Of a stretch of DNA of 64,000 bases, positions 41,697-51,916 are shown one piece after another. The stretch's first letter is position 1, and each line of letters starts with the position of its first letter. Source of the DNA: DASZIT01 sp036264255 (GTDB lineage: Bacteria > Actinomycetota > Acidimicrobiia > Acidimicrobiales > RAAP-2); assembly GCA_036264255.1 (NCBI GenBank), contig DATARI010000132.1, positions 1-64,000 on the forward strand. Reading direction: 5' to 3'. The notes under the pieces are model-generated. The model worked only from the letters and a program-made list of their open reading frames with translations, was not told the DNA's origin and did no database searches. Made by a program: the position numbers and the translations under genes.

Positions 41697-42302
41697 CTAC
41701 CCGGTCGACGCCGGTGGCGCGGCGCCGGGACCGGCCCGGAATCCCCGGTTCCACCACGCCGGGTTCTCGGCCGACTGGGCCGATGCCCACGTGAAGTGGT
41801 GACGGGCCGAGACGCGGAAGACGGGGAGGGCGATCAGCCCGACCAGGGCCCAGCGTCGCCGGGCGGGGGACAGCTCCAGGATCGAGAGGGCCGACGCCAG
41901 GCCCCAGACCCCGAGGATGGTGTTGTAGGCCGGCAACCGGGACGCCGGCAACCCCTCGGCCTCGGTCAGTACCGGCAGCCCGAACCGGTTCCGCTTCCAG
42001 GGCCAGAGGGTGAAGTGGACGACGACCCCCGCCACCCCGGAACCGGCCAGCATGGCCAGTACCCGGTCCCATTTTCGACCGCCCCGGGCCGCCATCCACG
42101 ACCACAGTCCCAGCTGGACCACCCAGAGCGCCCCGGCCCCACCCAGCCCGAGTTCGGGCTGCCAGACCAGGCCGACCCCGTTGCCGAGTTCGAAACCATG
42201 GTGGGCGGCGGCGCCGGCGACCGCCACCACGGACAGGGGCCGGACGACCCGGCGGGGGGACGACCTCCCGGGTTGGGCCCGATCGAGGGCGTTCCTGGTC
42301 AT
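41697..42302 (-). CDS. Predicted integral membrane protein, unknown
   Basis: 201 residues with about four hydrophobic segments (VVRPLSVVAVAGAAAHH, ALWVVQLGLWSWMAA, VLAMLAGSGVAGVVVHFTLW, WALVGLIALPVFRVS) and conserved-looking HHGFELGNG and RHHFTWASAQ motifs. I do not recognise the family. ATG 42302 is preceded by TACGCT at exactly six bases, supporting a real leaderless gene with its own promoter. Confidence 0.6.
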   Translation of the reverse strand: MTRNALDRAQPGRSSPRRVVRPLSVVAVAGAAAHHGFELGNGVGLVWQPELGLGGAGALWVVQLGLWSWMAARGGRKWDRVLAMLAGSGVAGVVVHFTLWPWKRNRFGLPVLTEAEGLPASRLPAYNTILGVWGLASALSILELSPARRRWALVGLIALPVFRVSARHHFTWASAQSAENPAWWNRGFRAGPGAAPPASTG

Positions 42303-42356
42303 CGGGTGAGCGTAGGCCAGGAGGGGGAACCGCCCCGGCGCTCGGGCCGGCCGCCG

Positions 42357-42977
42357 TCAGTGGCCGCGGGCGATCCAATCCTCGAGATGGGGCGCCTCGT
42401 CCCCGATGACGGTTTCGTCGCCGTGGCCGGGGAGGGCCCGGGTGGTCGGAGGCAGGGTGAGCAAGCGGCGCCGGATCGAATCGATGATGGTGGGGAAGTC
42501 GGAGAAGCTCCGGCCGGTGGCCCCCGGCCCGCCCCGGAACAGGGTGTCGCCGGTGAAGATCACCCCGAGGTCGGCGTCATGGAGCGAGCAGCCGCCCGGG
42601 GTGTGTCCCGGGGTGTGGATGATCCGGAGGGCGGAGCCGCCCACCTCGAAGTCCTGGCCGTCGGCCAGCTCGGCGTCGGGGGGTCGGGACGGATAGACCT
42701 GGTCCCAGAGCACCCGGTCGTCGGGATGGAGCCAGATCGGCGCGCCGAGCTGGTCGGCCAGAGCGGCCGCCGCGTTGATGTGGTCGTTGTGGCCGTGGGT
42801 GGCCACGATCCCCACCGTTCGCCTCGAGCCGACCGCCTCGACGATGGGCCGGTGGTCATGGGCGGCATCGATGACCAGCACCTCGCGGTCGTCGCCGACC
42901 AGCCAGATGTTGTTGTCGACCTCGAAGTCCTGGCCGTCGAGTGAGAAGGTCCCCGAGGTGACCACCTGTTCGATCAT
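42357..42977 (-). CDS. Metallo-beta-lactamase-fold hydrolase, partner of mycothiol formaldehyde dehydrogenase
   Basis: 206 residues, glyoxalase II-like. Metal ligands: ATHGHNDHINAAAALA (HxHxDH), the His in HTPGHTPGGCS, Asp in FTGDTLFRGG and His in ALPGHGDE. It starts inside the stop of the dehydrogenase gene (ATGA), the arrangement seen for the S-formylmycothiol-hydrolysing partner in actinobacteria. It would release formate and free thiol. Confidence 0.87.
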   Translation of the reverse strand: MIEQVVTSGTFSLDGQDFEVDNNIWLVGDDREVLVIDAAHDHRPIVEAVGSRRTVGIVATHGHNDHINAAAALADQLGAPIWLHPDDRVLWDQVYPSRPPDAELADGQDFEVGGSALRIIHTPGHTPGGCSLHDADLGVIFTGDTLFRGGPGATGRSFSDFPTIIDSIRRRLLTLPPTTRALPGHGDETVIGDEAPHLEDWIARGH

Positions 42978-44059
42978 GCGGGCATGACCACCACCGAGCG
43001 GAGCACCTCGCCCCGCTCCATCCGGTGGAACGCCTCCTCCACGTCTTCGAGGTCGATGGTCTCGGACACGAAGCGGTCGAGGTCGAGCCGGCCCTGGAGG
43101 TAGAGGTCGACCAGCATCGGGAAGTCCCGGGACGGGAGGCAGTCCCCGTACCAGCTCGGCTTCAGCTGGCCCCCCCGACCGAAGAAGTCGATCATCGGCA
43201 GGTCGATCCGCATGGCCGGGGTGGGGACCCCGACCTGGACGAGGGTCCCGGCCAGGTCCCGGGCGTAAAACGCCTGTTCCATCACCGCCGGGTTTCCCAC
43301 CGCCTCGATGCAGACGTCGGCGCCGTTGCCGCCGGTCAGGGCCCGGATGGCCTCCACCGGGTCCTCGGCCCCGGCCTCGACGACGTGGGTGGCCCCGAAG
43401 CGGCGGGCCAGCTCCAGTTTGCCGGGGTCGAGGTCGACGGCGATGACCGTGGTGGCCCCGGCCAGCCGGGCGCCGGCGATGGCGGCGCAGCCGACCCCGC
43501 CGCAGCCGAAGACGGCCACCGAGTCACCCAGGCCGACCTCGCCGGTGAACATGGCGGCTCCGAGCCCGGCCATCACCCCGCAGCCGAGGAGCCCGACCGC
43601 CTCCGGCCGGGCCTGCGGATCCACCGGGGTGCACTGCCCGGCGGCCACCAGGGTCTGCTCGGCGAAGGCGCCGATGCCGAGGGCGGGGGTCAACGGCGTC
43701 CCGTCGGCCAGCGTCATCTTCTGGGTGGCGTTGTGGGTGGCGAAGCAGTACCAGGGGCGGCCCCGCCGGCAGGCCCGGCACTGGCCGCACACCGCCCGCC
43801 AGTTGAGAACCACGAAGTCGCCGGGCGCCACCGTGGTGACGTCGTCGCCGGTGGCCTCCACGATGCCGGCCGCCTCGTGGCCGAGCAGGAAGGGGAAGTC
43901 GTCGTTGATCCCCCCTTCCCGGTAGTGGAGGTCGGTATGGCACACCCCGCAGGCCTGCACCCGCACTCTCGCCTCGCCCGGCCCGGGATCGGGGACCACG
44001 ATGGTCTCGAGTGACACCGGCTTGCCCTTGGCCCCGGCCACCACGCCACGCACTTCCAT
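42974..44059 (-). CDS. mscR: S-(hydroxymethyl)mycothiol dehydrogenase (zinc-dependent MDR)
   Basis: 361 residues. It oxidises the formaldehyde-mycothiol adduct with NAD and can reduce S-nitrosomycothiol. Class III ADH-like signatures: catalytic zinc ACGVCHTDLHYREG and GHEAAGIVE, structural zinc CGQCRACRRGRPWYC, and nucleotide fold VFGCGGVGCAAIAGARLAG. NATQKMTLADGT is characteristic of the mycothiol form. TAAAGT (complement at 44092-44097) is a likely -10. Name by family; glutathione- or other-thiol use cannot be excluded without showing mycothiol genes. Confidence 0.9.
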   Translation of the reverse strand: MEVRGVVAGAKGKPVSLETIVVPDPGPGEARVRVQACGVCHTDLHYREGGINDDFPFLLGHEAAGIVEATGDDVTTVAPGDFVVLNWRAVCGQCRACRRGRPWYCFATHNATQKMTLADGTPLTPALGIGAFAEQTLVAAGQCTPVDPQARPEAVGLLGCGVMAGLGAAMFTGEVGLGDSVAVFGCGGVGCAAIAGARLAGATTVIAVDLDPGKLELARRFGATHVVEAGAEDPVEAIRALTGGNGADVCIEAVGNPAVMEQAFYARDLAGTLVQVGVPTPAMRIDLPMIDFFGRGGQLKPSWYGDCLPSRDFPMLVDLYLQGRLDLDRFVSETIDLEDVEEAFHRMERGEVLRSVVVMPA

Positions 44060-44148
44060 CTGCCACCGTCCTCTCCATCCGAGTCGGTCCCACTTTAGGA
44101 GGTCGGTCGGGACGGCTCCGGGGCCGGGAACCTGGCTACCCTCGGTCC

Positions 44149-44931
44149 GTGCCCGAGCTCCCCGAAATCGAGTCCTACCGCCGGCTGGCCGAGACCGCCC
44201 TCGACCGGGGCATCCGCACGGTGAAGGCACCCGACAAGTGGTACCTGAAGTCGGGGACGACCGCCGCCTGGTTGCGCCGGGCGTTGGTCGGTCACCGGTT
44301 CAGCGCCGCCCGCCGCCTCGGCAAGCTCCTGCTCCTCGACACCGACGGCGGCCCGGTGGTGGGCATCCGGTTCGGGATGACCGGCACTCTGCTGGTCGAC
44401 GGTTCGTCCAGCGTCGAGCACCTCTTGTACACCCCCCGCCGGACCAACCCGGCCTGGGACCGTCTGGTCATCGGCTTCGATGACGGGGGCACGATGGAGG
44501 TGCAGGACCCGAGGCGGCTCGGCGGCGTCCTCATCGACCCGACCCTCGACCACCTCGGCCCCGACGCGCTCTCGATCACCCGGGCCCAGCTGGCGGCGGC
44601 GCTGGCCGGGTCGACCGCCCACCTCAAAGCCCGGCTGCTCGACCAGTCCAAGGTGGCCGGCATCGGCAACCTCATCGCCGACGAGTTGCTGTGGCGGACC
44701 GGCCTGTCACCCGAACGTCCGGCCGGCTCCTTGACGCCGACCGAGGTGCGGCGGCTGCATGCCGGCATGGTCCGGGCGTTGGGGCTGCTCATCCGGCGGG
44801 GCGGCTCCCACCTCGGCGATCTGATGGAGGAGCGTCACCGGGGCGGCCGGTGCCCGAAGGACGGGACCGAGCTGGCCCGGGCCACCATCGGGGGACGCAC
44901 CACCTACTGGTGCCCCGCCCATCAGCATTGA
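44149..44931 (+). CDS. Fpg/Nei family DNA glycosylase with altered zinc finger
   Basis: 260 residues. After removal of the first residue the catalytic N-terminus PELPE is exact. Other signatures: RLGKLLLLDTDG (catalytic Lys loop), DQSKVAGIGNLIADELLW (helix-two-turn-helix) and GGRTTYWCP with the zinc-finger Arg. The zinc finger normally has CxxC...CxxC; here it reads RCPKDG and WCPAHQH, so one Cys is Asp and another His. It should remove oxidised purines or pyrimidines and nick the backbone. GTG 44149 has TACCCT six bases upstream (44137-44142). Confidence 0.9.
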   Translation: MPELPEIESYRRLAETALDRGIRTVKAPDKWYLKSGTTAAWLRRALVGHRFSAARRLGKLLLLDTDGGPVVGIRFGMTGTLLVDGSSSVEHLLYTPRRTNPAWDRLVIGFDDGGTMEVQDPRRLGGVLIDPTLDHLGPDALSITRAQLAAALAGSTAHLKARLLDQSKVAGIGNLIADELLWRTGLSPERPAGSLTPTEVRRLHAGMVRALGLLIRRGGSHLGDLMEERHRGGRCPKDGTELARATIGGRTTYWCPAHQH

Positions 44932-44944
44932 GCGCCGCGGCCGG

Positions 44945-45409
44945 TCAGCCCTGGATCTCGGCCAGCACCTTGGCGGCGTGGCCGTCGGCCTTCACCGAGT
45001 ACCAGGACCGTTCGATCTTCCCGTTGGCACCGATCAGGAAGGTGGACCGGATGACCCCTATGGTCTTCTTCCCGTAGAGCGTCTTCTCCCCCCACGCCCC
45101 GTACTTCTCGCCCACCTGGTGATCGGCGTCGGTGAGCAGGGGAAAGGTGAGCCCGTACTTGGCCCGGAACTTCTGGTGCTTCTCGGCGGTATCGGCGGAG
45201 ATGCCGAGCACCGGGACGCCGGCCTTGGAGAAGGCCTGGAGGTTGTCGTTGAACTGGCACGCCTCCTTGGTGCAGCCCGGGGTGTCGTCCCTCGGGTAGA
45301 AGTAGATGACCACCGGTGAGCCGGCGAAGTCCTTCAGCGAGACCTTCTTCCCGTCCTGATCTGGCAGGGTGAACGCCGGTGCCCGGTCGCCGGATGCCAG
45401 TTTTCCCAT
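44945..45409 (-). CDS. bcp: BCP/PrxQ-type thiol peroxidase
   Basis: 154 residues. Peroxidatic and resolving cysteines in DDTPGCTKEACQF (C-x4-C), with VVIYFYPRD before and LTFPLLTDAD after. It reduces peroxides using thioredoxin. ATG 45409 is preferred because AAAGGA lies seven bases upstream; ATG 45415 is only two bases from it. It converges on the glycosylase gene. Confidence 0.94.
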   Translation of the reverse strand: MGKLASGDRAPAFTLPDQDGKKVSLKDFAGSPVVIYFYPRDDTPGCTKEACQFNDNLQAFSKAGVPVLGISADTAEKHQKFRAKYGLTFPLLTDADHQVGEKYGAWGEKTLYGKKTIGVIRSTFLIGANGKIERSWYSVKADGHAAKVLAEIQG

Positions 45410-45521
45410 GGTCATGTCCTTTCGGTTGTTTCTGCCCTCACCTTGGCACAAACCGGTGGAACGAGAACGCTGTCGCCGTGGGAGACTCGGGGCAGAACGC
45501 AGTGCGAAGGGAACCGATTCC
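45410..45521. other. thiC upstream region, no TPP riboswitch seen
   Basis: Divergent 112-base gap between bcp and thiC. The thi-box landmarks CTGAGA and a downstream CTGATC/GGATAA-like segment are absent, although many thiC genes carry this riboswitch. Only an AAGGGA ribosome site nine bases before ATG 45522 stands out. Confidence 0.5.
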
Positions 45522-47289
<1,768 letters not shown>

Positions 47290-47291
<2 letters not shown>

Positions 47292-47302
47292 GGCGGCGCC
47301 TC
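47290..47302 (+). terminator. Short hairpin at the thiC stop
   Basis: GAGGC (47290-47294), loop GGC, GCCTC (47298-47302), overlapping the stop codon. Weak and without U-tract. Confidence 0.3.
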
Positions 47303-47524
47303 CCGGAGCCGAAAGACCGGCAATTTCCCCGTTCAGGGGTACACTGGGGGTCGTGGAAGGGCGCAGTGCCCGTCCACCGGGGTCTTCCTCAAATCTGTTT
47401 GTCGGGTCCGCAGCCGTGGATCGGATGGCCGGCCCGAGGCGGGCCCGCCTGGATCCGTGATTGGCACGGATGCCGATGGCCGGGACCCGGCCGTCACCGA
47501 ACAGATGAGAGGCAACACACCCCC
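47292..47524 (+). ncRNA. Structured 5' leader of the DEAD-box helicase gene (predicted)
   Basis: A TACACT -10 candidate lies at 47340-47345. Three hairpins stand in a row: GGCCCG/CGGGCC (47431-47445, loop AGG), ATCCGTG/CACGGAT (47453-47471, loop ATTGG) and GGCCGG/CCGGCC (47478-47492, loop GAC). The ribosome site AGAGG lies about 12 bases before ATG 47525. Long folded leaders are known for some RNA helicase genes and often mediate autoregulation. Predicted by eye only. Confidence 0.4.
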
Positions 47525-48763
47525 ATGACAACCACCGCTGAGCACTCGGGCCGCGCCCGGTCGCTCGAACACGATGCCGGCGACCTCGAAGAGGTAGCTC
47601 CGACCTTCGACTCCCTCGGAGTCGACCCGATCCTGGTCAAGGCCCTGGCCGCCCAAGGCATCACCACCGCCTTCTCCATTCAGGCCATGACCGTGGCCGA
47701 CGCAGTGGCCGGCGGGGACGTCTGCGGCAAGGCAAAGACCGGCTCCGGCAAGACCCTGGCCTTCGGCCTCCCGCTGCTGCAGCGGACCATGCAGACCCGG
47801 GCCACCGAGCCCGGCCGGCCGAGCGCCCTGGTGCTGGTCCCCACCCGCGAGCTGGCCGTCCAGGTCAGCGACGTCCTCGAGACCCTGGCCGACGAGGTCG
47901 GCCTCCGGGTGGTCGCCGTCTACGGCGGTGCGGACATCGAGCGCCAGGTGAAGAAGCTCCGCAAGGGGGTCGACGTGATCATCGCCACCCCCGGACGGCT
48001 CATCGACCTGGGCGACCGGGGTGAGCTTTCCGTCGCCGACATCGAGACCCTGGTGCTGGACGAGGCGGACCGCATGGCCGACATGGGCTTCATGCCTCAG
48101 GTCGAGTGGGTCCTCCGACGCCTGGAGCGCAAGCACCAGACCCTGTTGTTCTCGGCCACCCTCGACGGCGCCGTCGACCGGCTGGTGAGCCGGTACCTGA
48201 CCGACCCGGTGCACCACGAGGTGGCCTCCCCGAGCACCACCGTCGAGGCGATGGAGCACCGGTTCCTCGAAGTGCACCAGATGGACCGGGTGAAGGTGTG
48301 CGCCACCATCTGCCTCCACGCCGAGCGCACCATCGTCTTCGTCCGGACCAAGCGGGGGGCTGACCGGTTGGTCGAGCAGCTCCGCAAGGAGGGGGTCGAC
48401 GCCGACGCCATCCACGGCGACCTCCGCCAGGCCAACCGGGAGCGCACCCTGAAGGACTTCGGGATGGGCAAGCTGCCGGTGCTGGTGGCCACCGACGTCG
48501 CCGCCCGAGGCCTCGACATCGACGCCGTCGACGTGGTCATCCACTTCGACCCGCCGGAGGACCACAAGGCCTATCTCCACCGTTCGGGCCGGACCGCCCG
48601 GGCCGGCGAGGCCGGGGTCGTCGTCACCCTGGTGCAGTGGAACCAGGTCCTCGAAGTGGAACGGATCCAGCAGCGGATCGGGCTCAAAATCCCGATCGTC
48701 GAGATGTTCTCCAATGACTCCAGGCTCCACAACCTGGCCGGGTGGAACCCGGTCCCTGCTTGA
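47525..48763 (+). CDS. DEAD-box ATP-dependent RNA helicase
   Basis: 412 residues. Motifs in order: Q motif with TTAFSIQAMTV, I AKTGSGKT, Ia VPTRELAVQ, Ib TPGR, II VLDEADRMADMG (DEAD), III SATLDG, IV TIVFVRTK, V TDVAARGLDI, VI HRSGRTARAG. It unwinds RNA, acting in ribosome assembly or mRNA decay. No long C-terminal extension, so closest to RhlE-type. Its stop overlaps the next ATG (TGATG). Confidence 0.95.
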   Translation: MTTTAEHSGRARSLEHDAGDLEEVAPTFDSLGVDPILVKALAAQGITTAFSIQAMTVADAVAGGDVCGKAKTGSGKTLAFGLPLLQRTMQTRATEPGRPSALVLVPTRELAVQVSDVLETLADEVGLRVVAVYGGADIERQVKKLRKGVDVIIATPGRLIDLGDRGELSVADIETLVLDEADRMADMGFMPQVEWVLRRLERKHQTLLFSATLDGAVDRLVSRYLTDPVHHEVASPSTTVEAMEHRFLEVHQMDRVKVCATICLHAERTIVFVRTKRGADRLVEQLRKEGVDADAIHGDLRQANRERTLKDFGMGKLPVLVATDVAARGLDIDAVDVVIHFDPPEDHKAYLHRSGRTARAGEAGVVVTLVQWNQVLEVERIQQRIGLKIPIVEMFSNDSRLHNLAGWNPVPA

Positions 48764-49515
48764 TGCCAGAGGTGTCGTCCCGCCCCATCCTGGAAGTTGA
48801 CCCGGGACCGGTCGATGTCGAGCGCATCCTGGTGGTGACCGCTCATCCCGACGACGTCGACTTCGGCGCCGCCGGCTCGGTGGCCACCTGGACCCAGGCC
48901 GGGGTGGAGGTGGCCTACTGCATCGCCACCGACGGCGAGGCCGGGGGATCGGACCGGACGATGAGCCGGGTCGAGATGGCCGCCATCCGTCGCCAGGAGC
49001 AGCGGGCCGCCGCCGCCGAGGTCGGGGTGTCCGACGTCACCTTCCTCGGCCACCCCGACGGTCGCCTGCTCCCCACCATCGAATTGCGGCGGGACATCTC
49101 CCGGGTCATCCGCCAGTTCCGGCCCGACCGGGTGGTGTCCCAGTCGCCCGAGCGGACGTGGGAGCGCCTCTACGCCAGCCACCCCGACCACCTGGCCGCC
49201 GGGGAGGCCGCCGCCTGTGCGGTCTACCCCGACGCCCGCAACCCGTTCGCCCACCCCGAGTTGCTGGAGGAGGGGCTCGAGCCCCACACCGTCGCCGAGA
49301 TGTGGGTGATGGCCACCGAGCGGGCCAACCGGGTGGTCGACACCACCGAACAATTCGATGCCAAGCTGGCCGCCCTCCGGTCCCACAAGAGCCAGGTGGG
49401 CGACGGCGCCGACCTGGAGAACCTGCTCCGCCCCTGGATGTCGGGGGCCGCCCTCTCGGCCGGCCTCCCCGACGGCCGGTACGCCGAGGCCTTCCATGTG
49501 GTCGGCACCCGGTAG
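48763..49515 (+). CDS. PIG-L/LmbE family zinc deacetylase
   Basis: 250 residues. Zinc motif TAHPDDVDFGAAG near the N-terminus and the later SHPDHLAAGEAA. The family includes MshB, Mca and LmbE, acting on N-acetylglucosaminyl conjugates, so a mycothiol-related amidase is possible. It is translationally linked to the helicase by TGATG. Confidence 0.87.
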   Translation: MPEVSSRPILEVDPGPVDVERILVVTAHPDDVDFGAAGSVATWTQAGVEVAYCIATDGEAGGSDRTMSRVEMAAIRRQEQRAAAAEVGVSDVTFLGHPDGRLLPTIELRRDISRVIRQFRPDRVVSQSPERTWERLYASHPDHLAAGEAAACAVYPDARNPFAHPELLEEGLEPHTVAEMWVMATERANRVVDTTEQFDAKLAALRSHKSQVGDGADLENLLRPWMSGAALSAGLPDGRYAEAFHVVGTR

Positions 49516-49524
49516 CTCGGGGGA

Positions 49525-50289
49525 GTGACCCAACCGATTGCCACCGGCGGGCCCGGTGGCGGTGGCCACCCGGATCCCCGCCCGCCCCGCCGGTCGGGGC
49601 CGTGGGCGGTCATCCAACACGTCGACCACGAAGGCCCGGGTCTGATCGCCGAGGTGTTGGCGGCGGCCGGGTACCATCAACAGCTGATCCGCCCCGATCT
49701 CGGTGAAGATCTCCCCGACGTCGCCGGGCTCGACGCGCTCGGGGGTCTGGTGGTGCTGGGCGGCCCGATGAGCGTCCATGACGCCGATCGGTTCCCCTGG
49801 TTGGCCGACGAACGCAAGCTGCTGGCGGCGGCGACCGAAGCCGGGCTGCCGGTCCTCGGTGTCTGCCTGGGGGCCCAGCAACTGGCCGCCGCCCTCGGGG
49901 CCGAGGTCACCGCCGGGGACCGGGCCGAGATCGGGATCGGCACCGTCACCCTCACCGCCTCCGGCCGTCGGGACCGGGTCCTCGGCCCCGAGTACGGCGG
50001 CCTGGCCGGCACCGACATCCCCTGTGTCCACTGGCACCACGACACCTTCTCCCTGCCGCCGGGCTCGGAGCACCTGGCCGCCACCCGGGCCTTCCCCCAT
50101 CAGGCCTTCCGAACCGGGTCCCGCACCTACGGCTTCCAGTTCCACGTCGAGGTCAACGCGGCGCTGGCCGACGGATGGAGGGCGCACCTCCCCGAGGAGG
50201 TGGTCTTGGCGGCGGGCGGCCTCTCCCGGGTGGAGACCACCGGGCGCCGGATCCTGCAGCGGTTCGTCGATCTGGCGGCGGCGTCGTGA
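49525..50289 (+). CDS. Class I glutamine amidotransferase-like protein
   Basis: 254 residues. Catalytic Cys in PVLGVCLGAQQLAAALG and His-Glu in YGFQFHVEVN form the GATase triad; GGLVVLGGPMSVHD gives the oxyanion region. Stand-alone members resemble the GMP-synthase-like or gamma-glutamyl-hydrolase-like group; the acceptor is unknown. GTG 49525 follows GGGGGA. Its stop overlaps the hemolysin III gene (GTGA). Confidence 0.88.
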   Translation: MTQPIATGGPGGGGHPDPRPPRRSGPWAVIQHVDHEGPGLIAEVLAAAGYHQQLIRPDLGEDLPDVAGLDALGGLVVLGGPMSVHDADRFPWLADERKLLAAATEAGLPVLGVCLGAQQLAAALGAEVTAGDRAEIGIGTVTLTASGRRDRVLGPEYGGLAGTDIPCVHWHHDTFSLPPGSEHLAATRAFPHQAFRTGSRTYGFQFHVEVNAALADGWRAHLPEEVVLAAGGLSRVETTGRRILQRFVDLAAAS

Positions 50290-50948
50290 TCCCGGAAGCG
50301 GCCACCGCGGCGGTCAAGCCCCGACTCCGGGGGGTGTTCCACCAGGTGGCGTTCTTCGTGTCGCTGGTGTCGGGCACCGCGCTGGTGTGGGCGGCTCCGA
50401 CCGCCGGGTCGAAGGCGGTGTGCGGGGTCTACGCGGTCTCGGTGGCGATGATGTTCGGGGTCAGCGCCCTCTTCCACCGTCACCACTGGGGCCCGGTGGG
50501 CCGGCGGCGGATGCGGCGGGCCGACCATTCGACGATCTTCATCGCCATCGCCGGTTCCTACACTGCGGTGGGCGGTATCGCTCTCGGCGGTTGGGCCCGG
50601 GTCACCGTGCTCGCCATCGTCTGGAGCGGGGCGGCGATCGGCATCACCATTCGCCAGACCTGGCTGGACGCCCCCAAGCCGGTCATCGCGGTGCCCTATG
50701 TGGTGGTGGGTTGGTCAGCGCTGGCGGTGCTGCCCCAACTCTTCCATGCCCTCGGCGTCACCGGATTCGTGCTGCTGTTCGTCGGCGGGTTCGCCTACAT
50801 GGCCGGGGCCCTGGTCTACGCCCTCAAGCGGCCCAATCCGATCCCCGGGGTGCTCGGCTACCACGAGGTGTTCCACGCCTTCACCATCGTGGGGGCGGTC
50901 GTCCACTTCGTGGTGATCGCCTGGTTCGTCGTGCCGCTGGCCAACTGA
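50286..50948 (+). CDS. Hemolysin III family membrane protein (PAQR-like)
   Basis: 220 residues, about seven membrane helices. Family ligands: MMFGVSALFHRHHW, RRADHSTIFIAIAGSYT and the C-terminal YHEVFHAFTIVGAVVHFV, with Ser/His/Asp/His positions typical of the zinc-dependent CREST superfamily. Often annotated YqfA/HlyIII; true hemolysis is doubtful. Coupled by four-base overlap to the amidotransferase. Confidence 0.88.
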   Translation: MIPEAATAAVKPRLRGVFHQVAFFVSLVSGTALVWAAPTAGSKAVCGVYAVSVAMMFGVSALFHRHHWGPVGRRRMRRADHSTIFIAIAGSYTAVGGIALGGWARVTVLAIVWSGAAIGITIRQTWLDAPKPVIAVPYVVVGWSALAVLPQLFHALGVTGFVLLFVGGFAYMAGALVYALKRPNPIPGVLGYHEVFHAFTIVGAVVHFVVIAWFVVPLAN

Positions 50949-51013
50949 TCCGTCCCTGAACCCGGGCTCTCCCCGGCACCCACCGGGCGGGGCGCCGTGC
51001 AAGGCTGAACAAG

Positions 51014-51916
51014 ATGATCGAGGCCCGGGGGCTCTCCAAGCGGTTCGGCGACGTGGTGGCGGTGGACGACCTGTCCTTCGAGGTGCGCCCGGGGACGGTG
51101 ACCGGCTTCCTCGGGCCCAACGGCTCGGGCAAGTCGACCACCATGCGCATGATCATGGGCCTCGACTCGCCGGCGTCGGGATCCGTCACCGTGTTGGGCC
51201 GGCGCTACCACGACCTCCCGTGGCCGTTGCGGGAAGTGGGCGGGCTGCTCGAAGCCAAGGCCATCCATCCCGGTCGCTCCGCCCGAGCCCATCTGCTGAC
51301 CTTGGCCCGGAGCAATGCCATCGGTCGGGCGCGGGTCGACGAGGTGCTGGAACTGGTGGGGCTCACCTCGGTGGCGGGCAAACGGGTGGGCAAATTCTCG
51401 CTGGGGATGGGCCAGCGTCTGGGCATCGCCGCCGCCCTGCTCGGCGACCCCGGGGTGCTGCTGTTCGACGAGCCGGTGAACGGTCTCGATCCCGAAGGGA
51501 TCCGCTGGGTGCGCACGCTGTGTCGAAGGCTCGCCGGCGAGGGTCGCACCGTGTTCGTGTCGAGTCACTTGATGGCCGAGATGGCGCTGACCGCCGACCA
51601 CCTGGTGGTCATCGGCAAGGGCAGGCTGATCGCGGAGACCTCGGTCGCGGACTTCGTGGGCCGAAGCTCCCGGCGATCGGTCAAGGTGCGCACCGAGGCA
51701 CCGCAACAGTTGTCCGACGCGGTGACCAGGGCGGGCGGGACCGTCATCGCCGATCCCGACGGGTCGATGACCGTCACCGGCCTGGCGGCACCCGAGGTGG
51801 GTGACCTGGCCAAGGCGTTGAGCATTGCCCTCCACGAACTGACCCCGGTCGCTTCCCTGGAGGATGCCTTCATGGAGTTGACCGACGAAGCCGTCGAGTT
51901 CCGAGGGGGATCGTGA
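51014..51916 (+). CDS. ABC exporter ATP-binding protein
   Basis: 300 residues. Walker A GPNGSGKSTT, signature FSLGMGQRLGIAAAL (LSGGQ replaced by SLGMGQ, common in this subgroup), Walker B VLLFDEPVNGLDPEG and switch His VSSHLMAEM. A C-terminal extension of about 80 residues is typical of the drug/bacitracin exporter type. It overlaps the permease gene by four bases. Substrate unknown. Confidence 0.92.
   Translation: MIEARGLSKRFGDVVAVDDLSFEVRPGTVTGFLGPNGSGKSTTMRMIMGLDSPASGSVTVLGRRYHDLPWPLREVGGLLEAKAIHPGRSARAHLLTLARSNAIGRARVDEVLELVGLTSVAGKRVGKFSLGMGQRLGIAAALLGDPGVLLFDEPVNGLDPEGIRWVRTLCRRLAGEGRTVFVSSHLMAEMALTADHLVVIGKGRLIAETSVADFVGRSSRRSVKVRTEAPQQLSDAVTRAGGTVIADPDGSMTVTGLAAPEVGDLAKALSIALHELTPVASLEDAFMELTDEAVEFRGGS

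Noticed and set aside
45410..45521. Possible TPP riboswitch ahead of thiC (GAGACTC-like text)
   Set aside because: The required CTGAGA and downstream CTGATC/GGATAA elements are absent; only a short look-alike exists.
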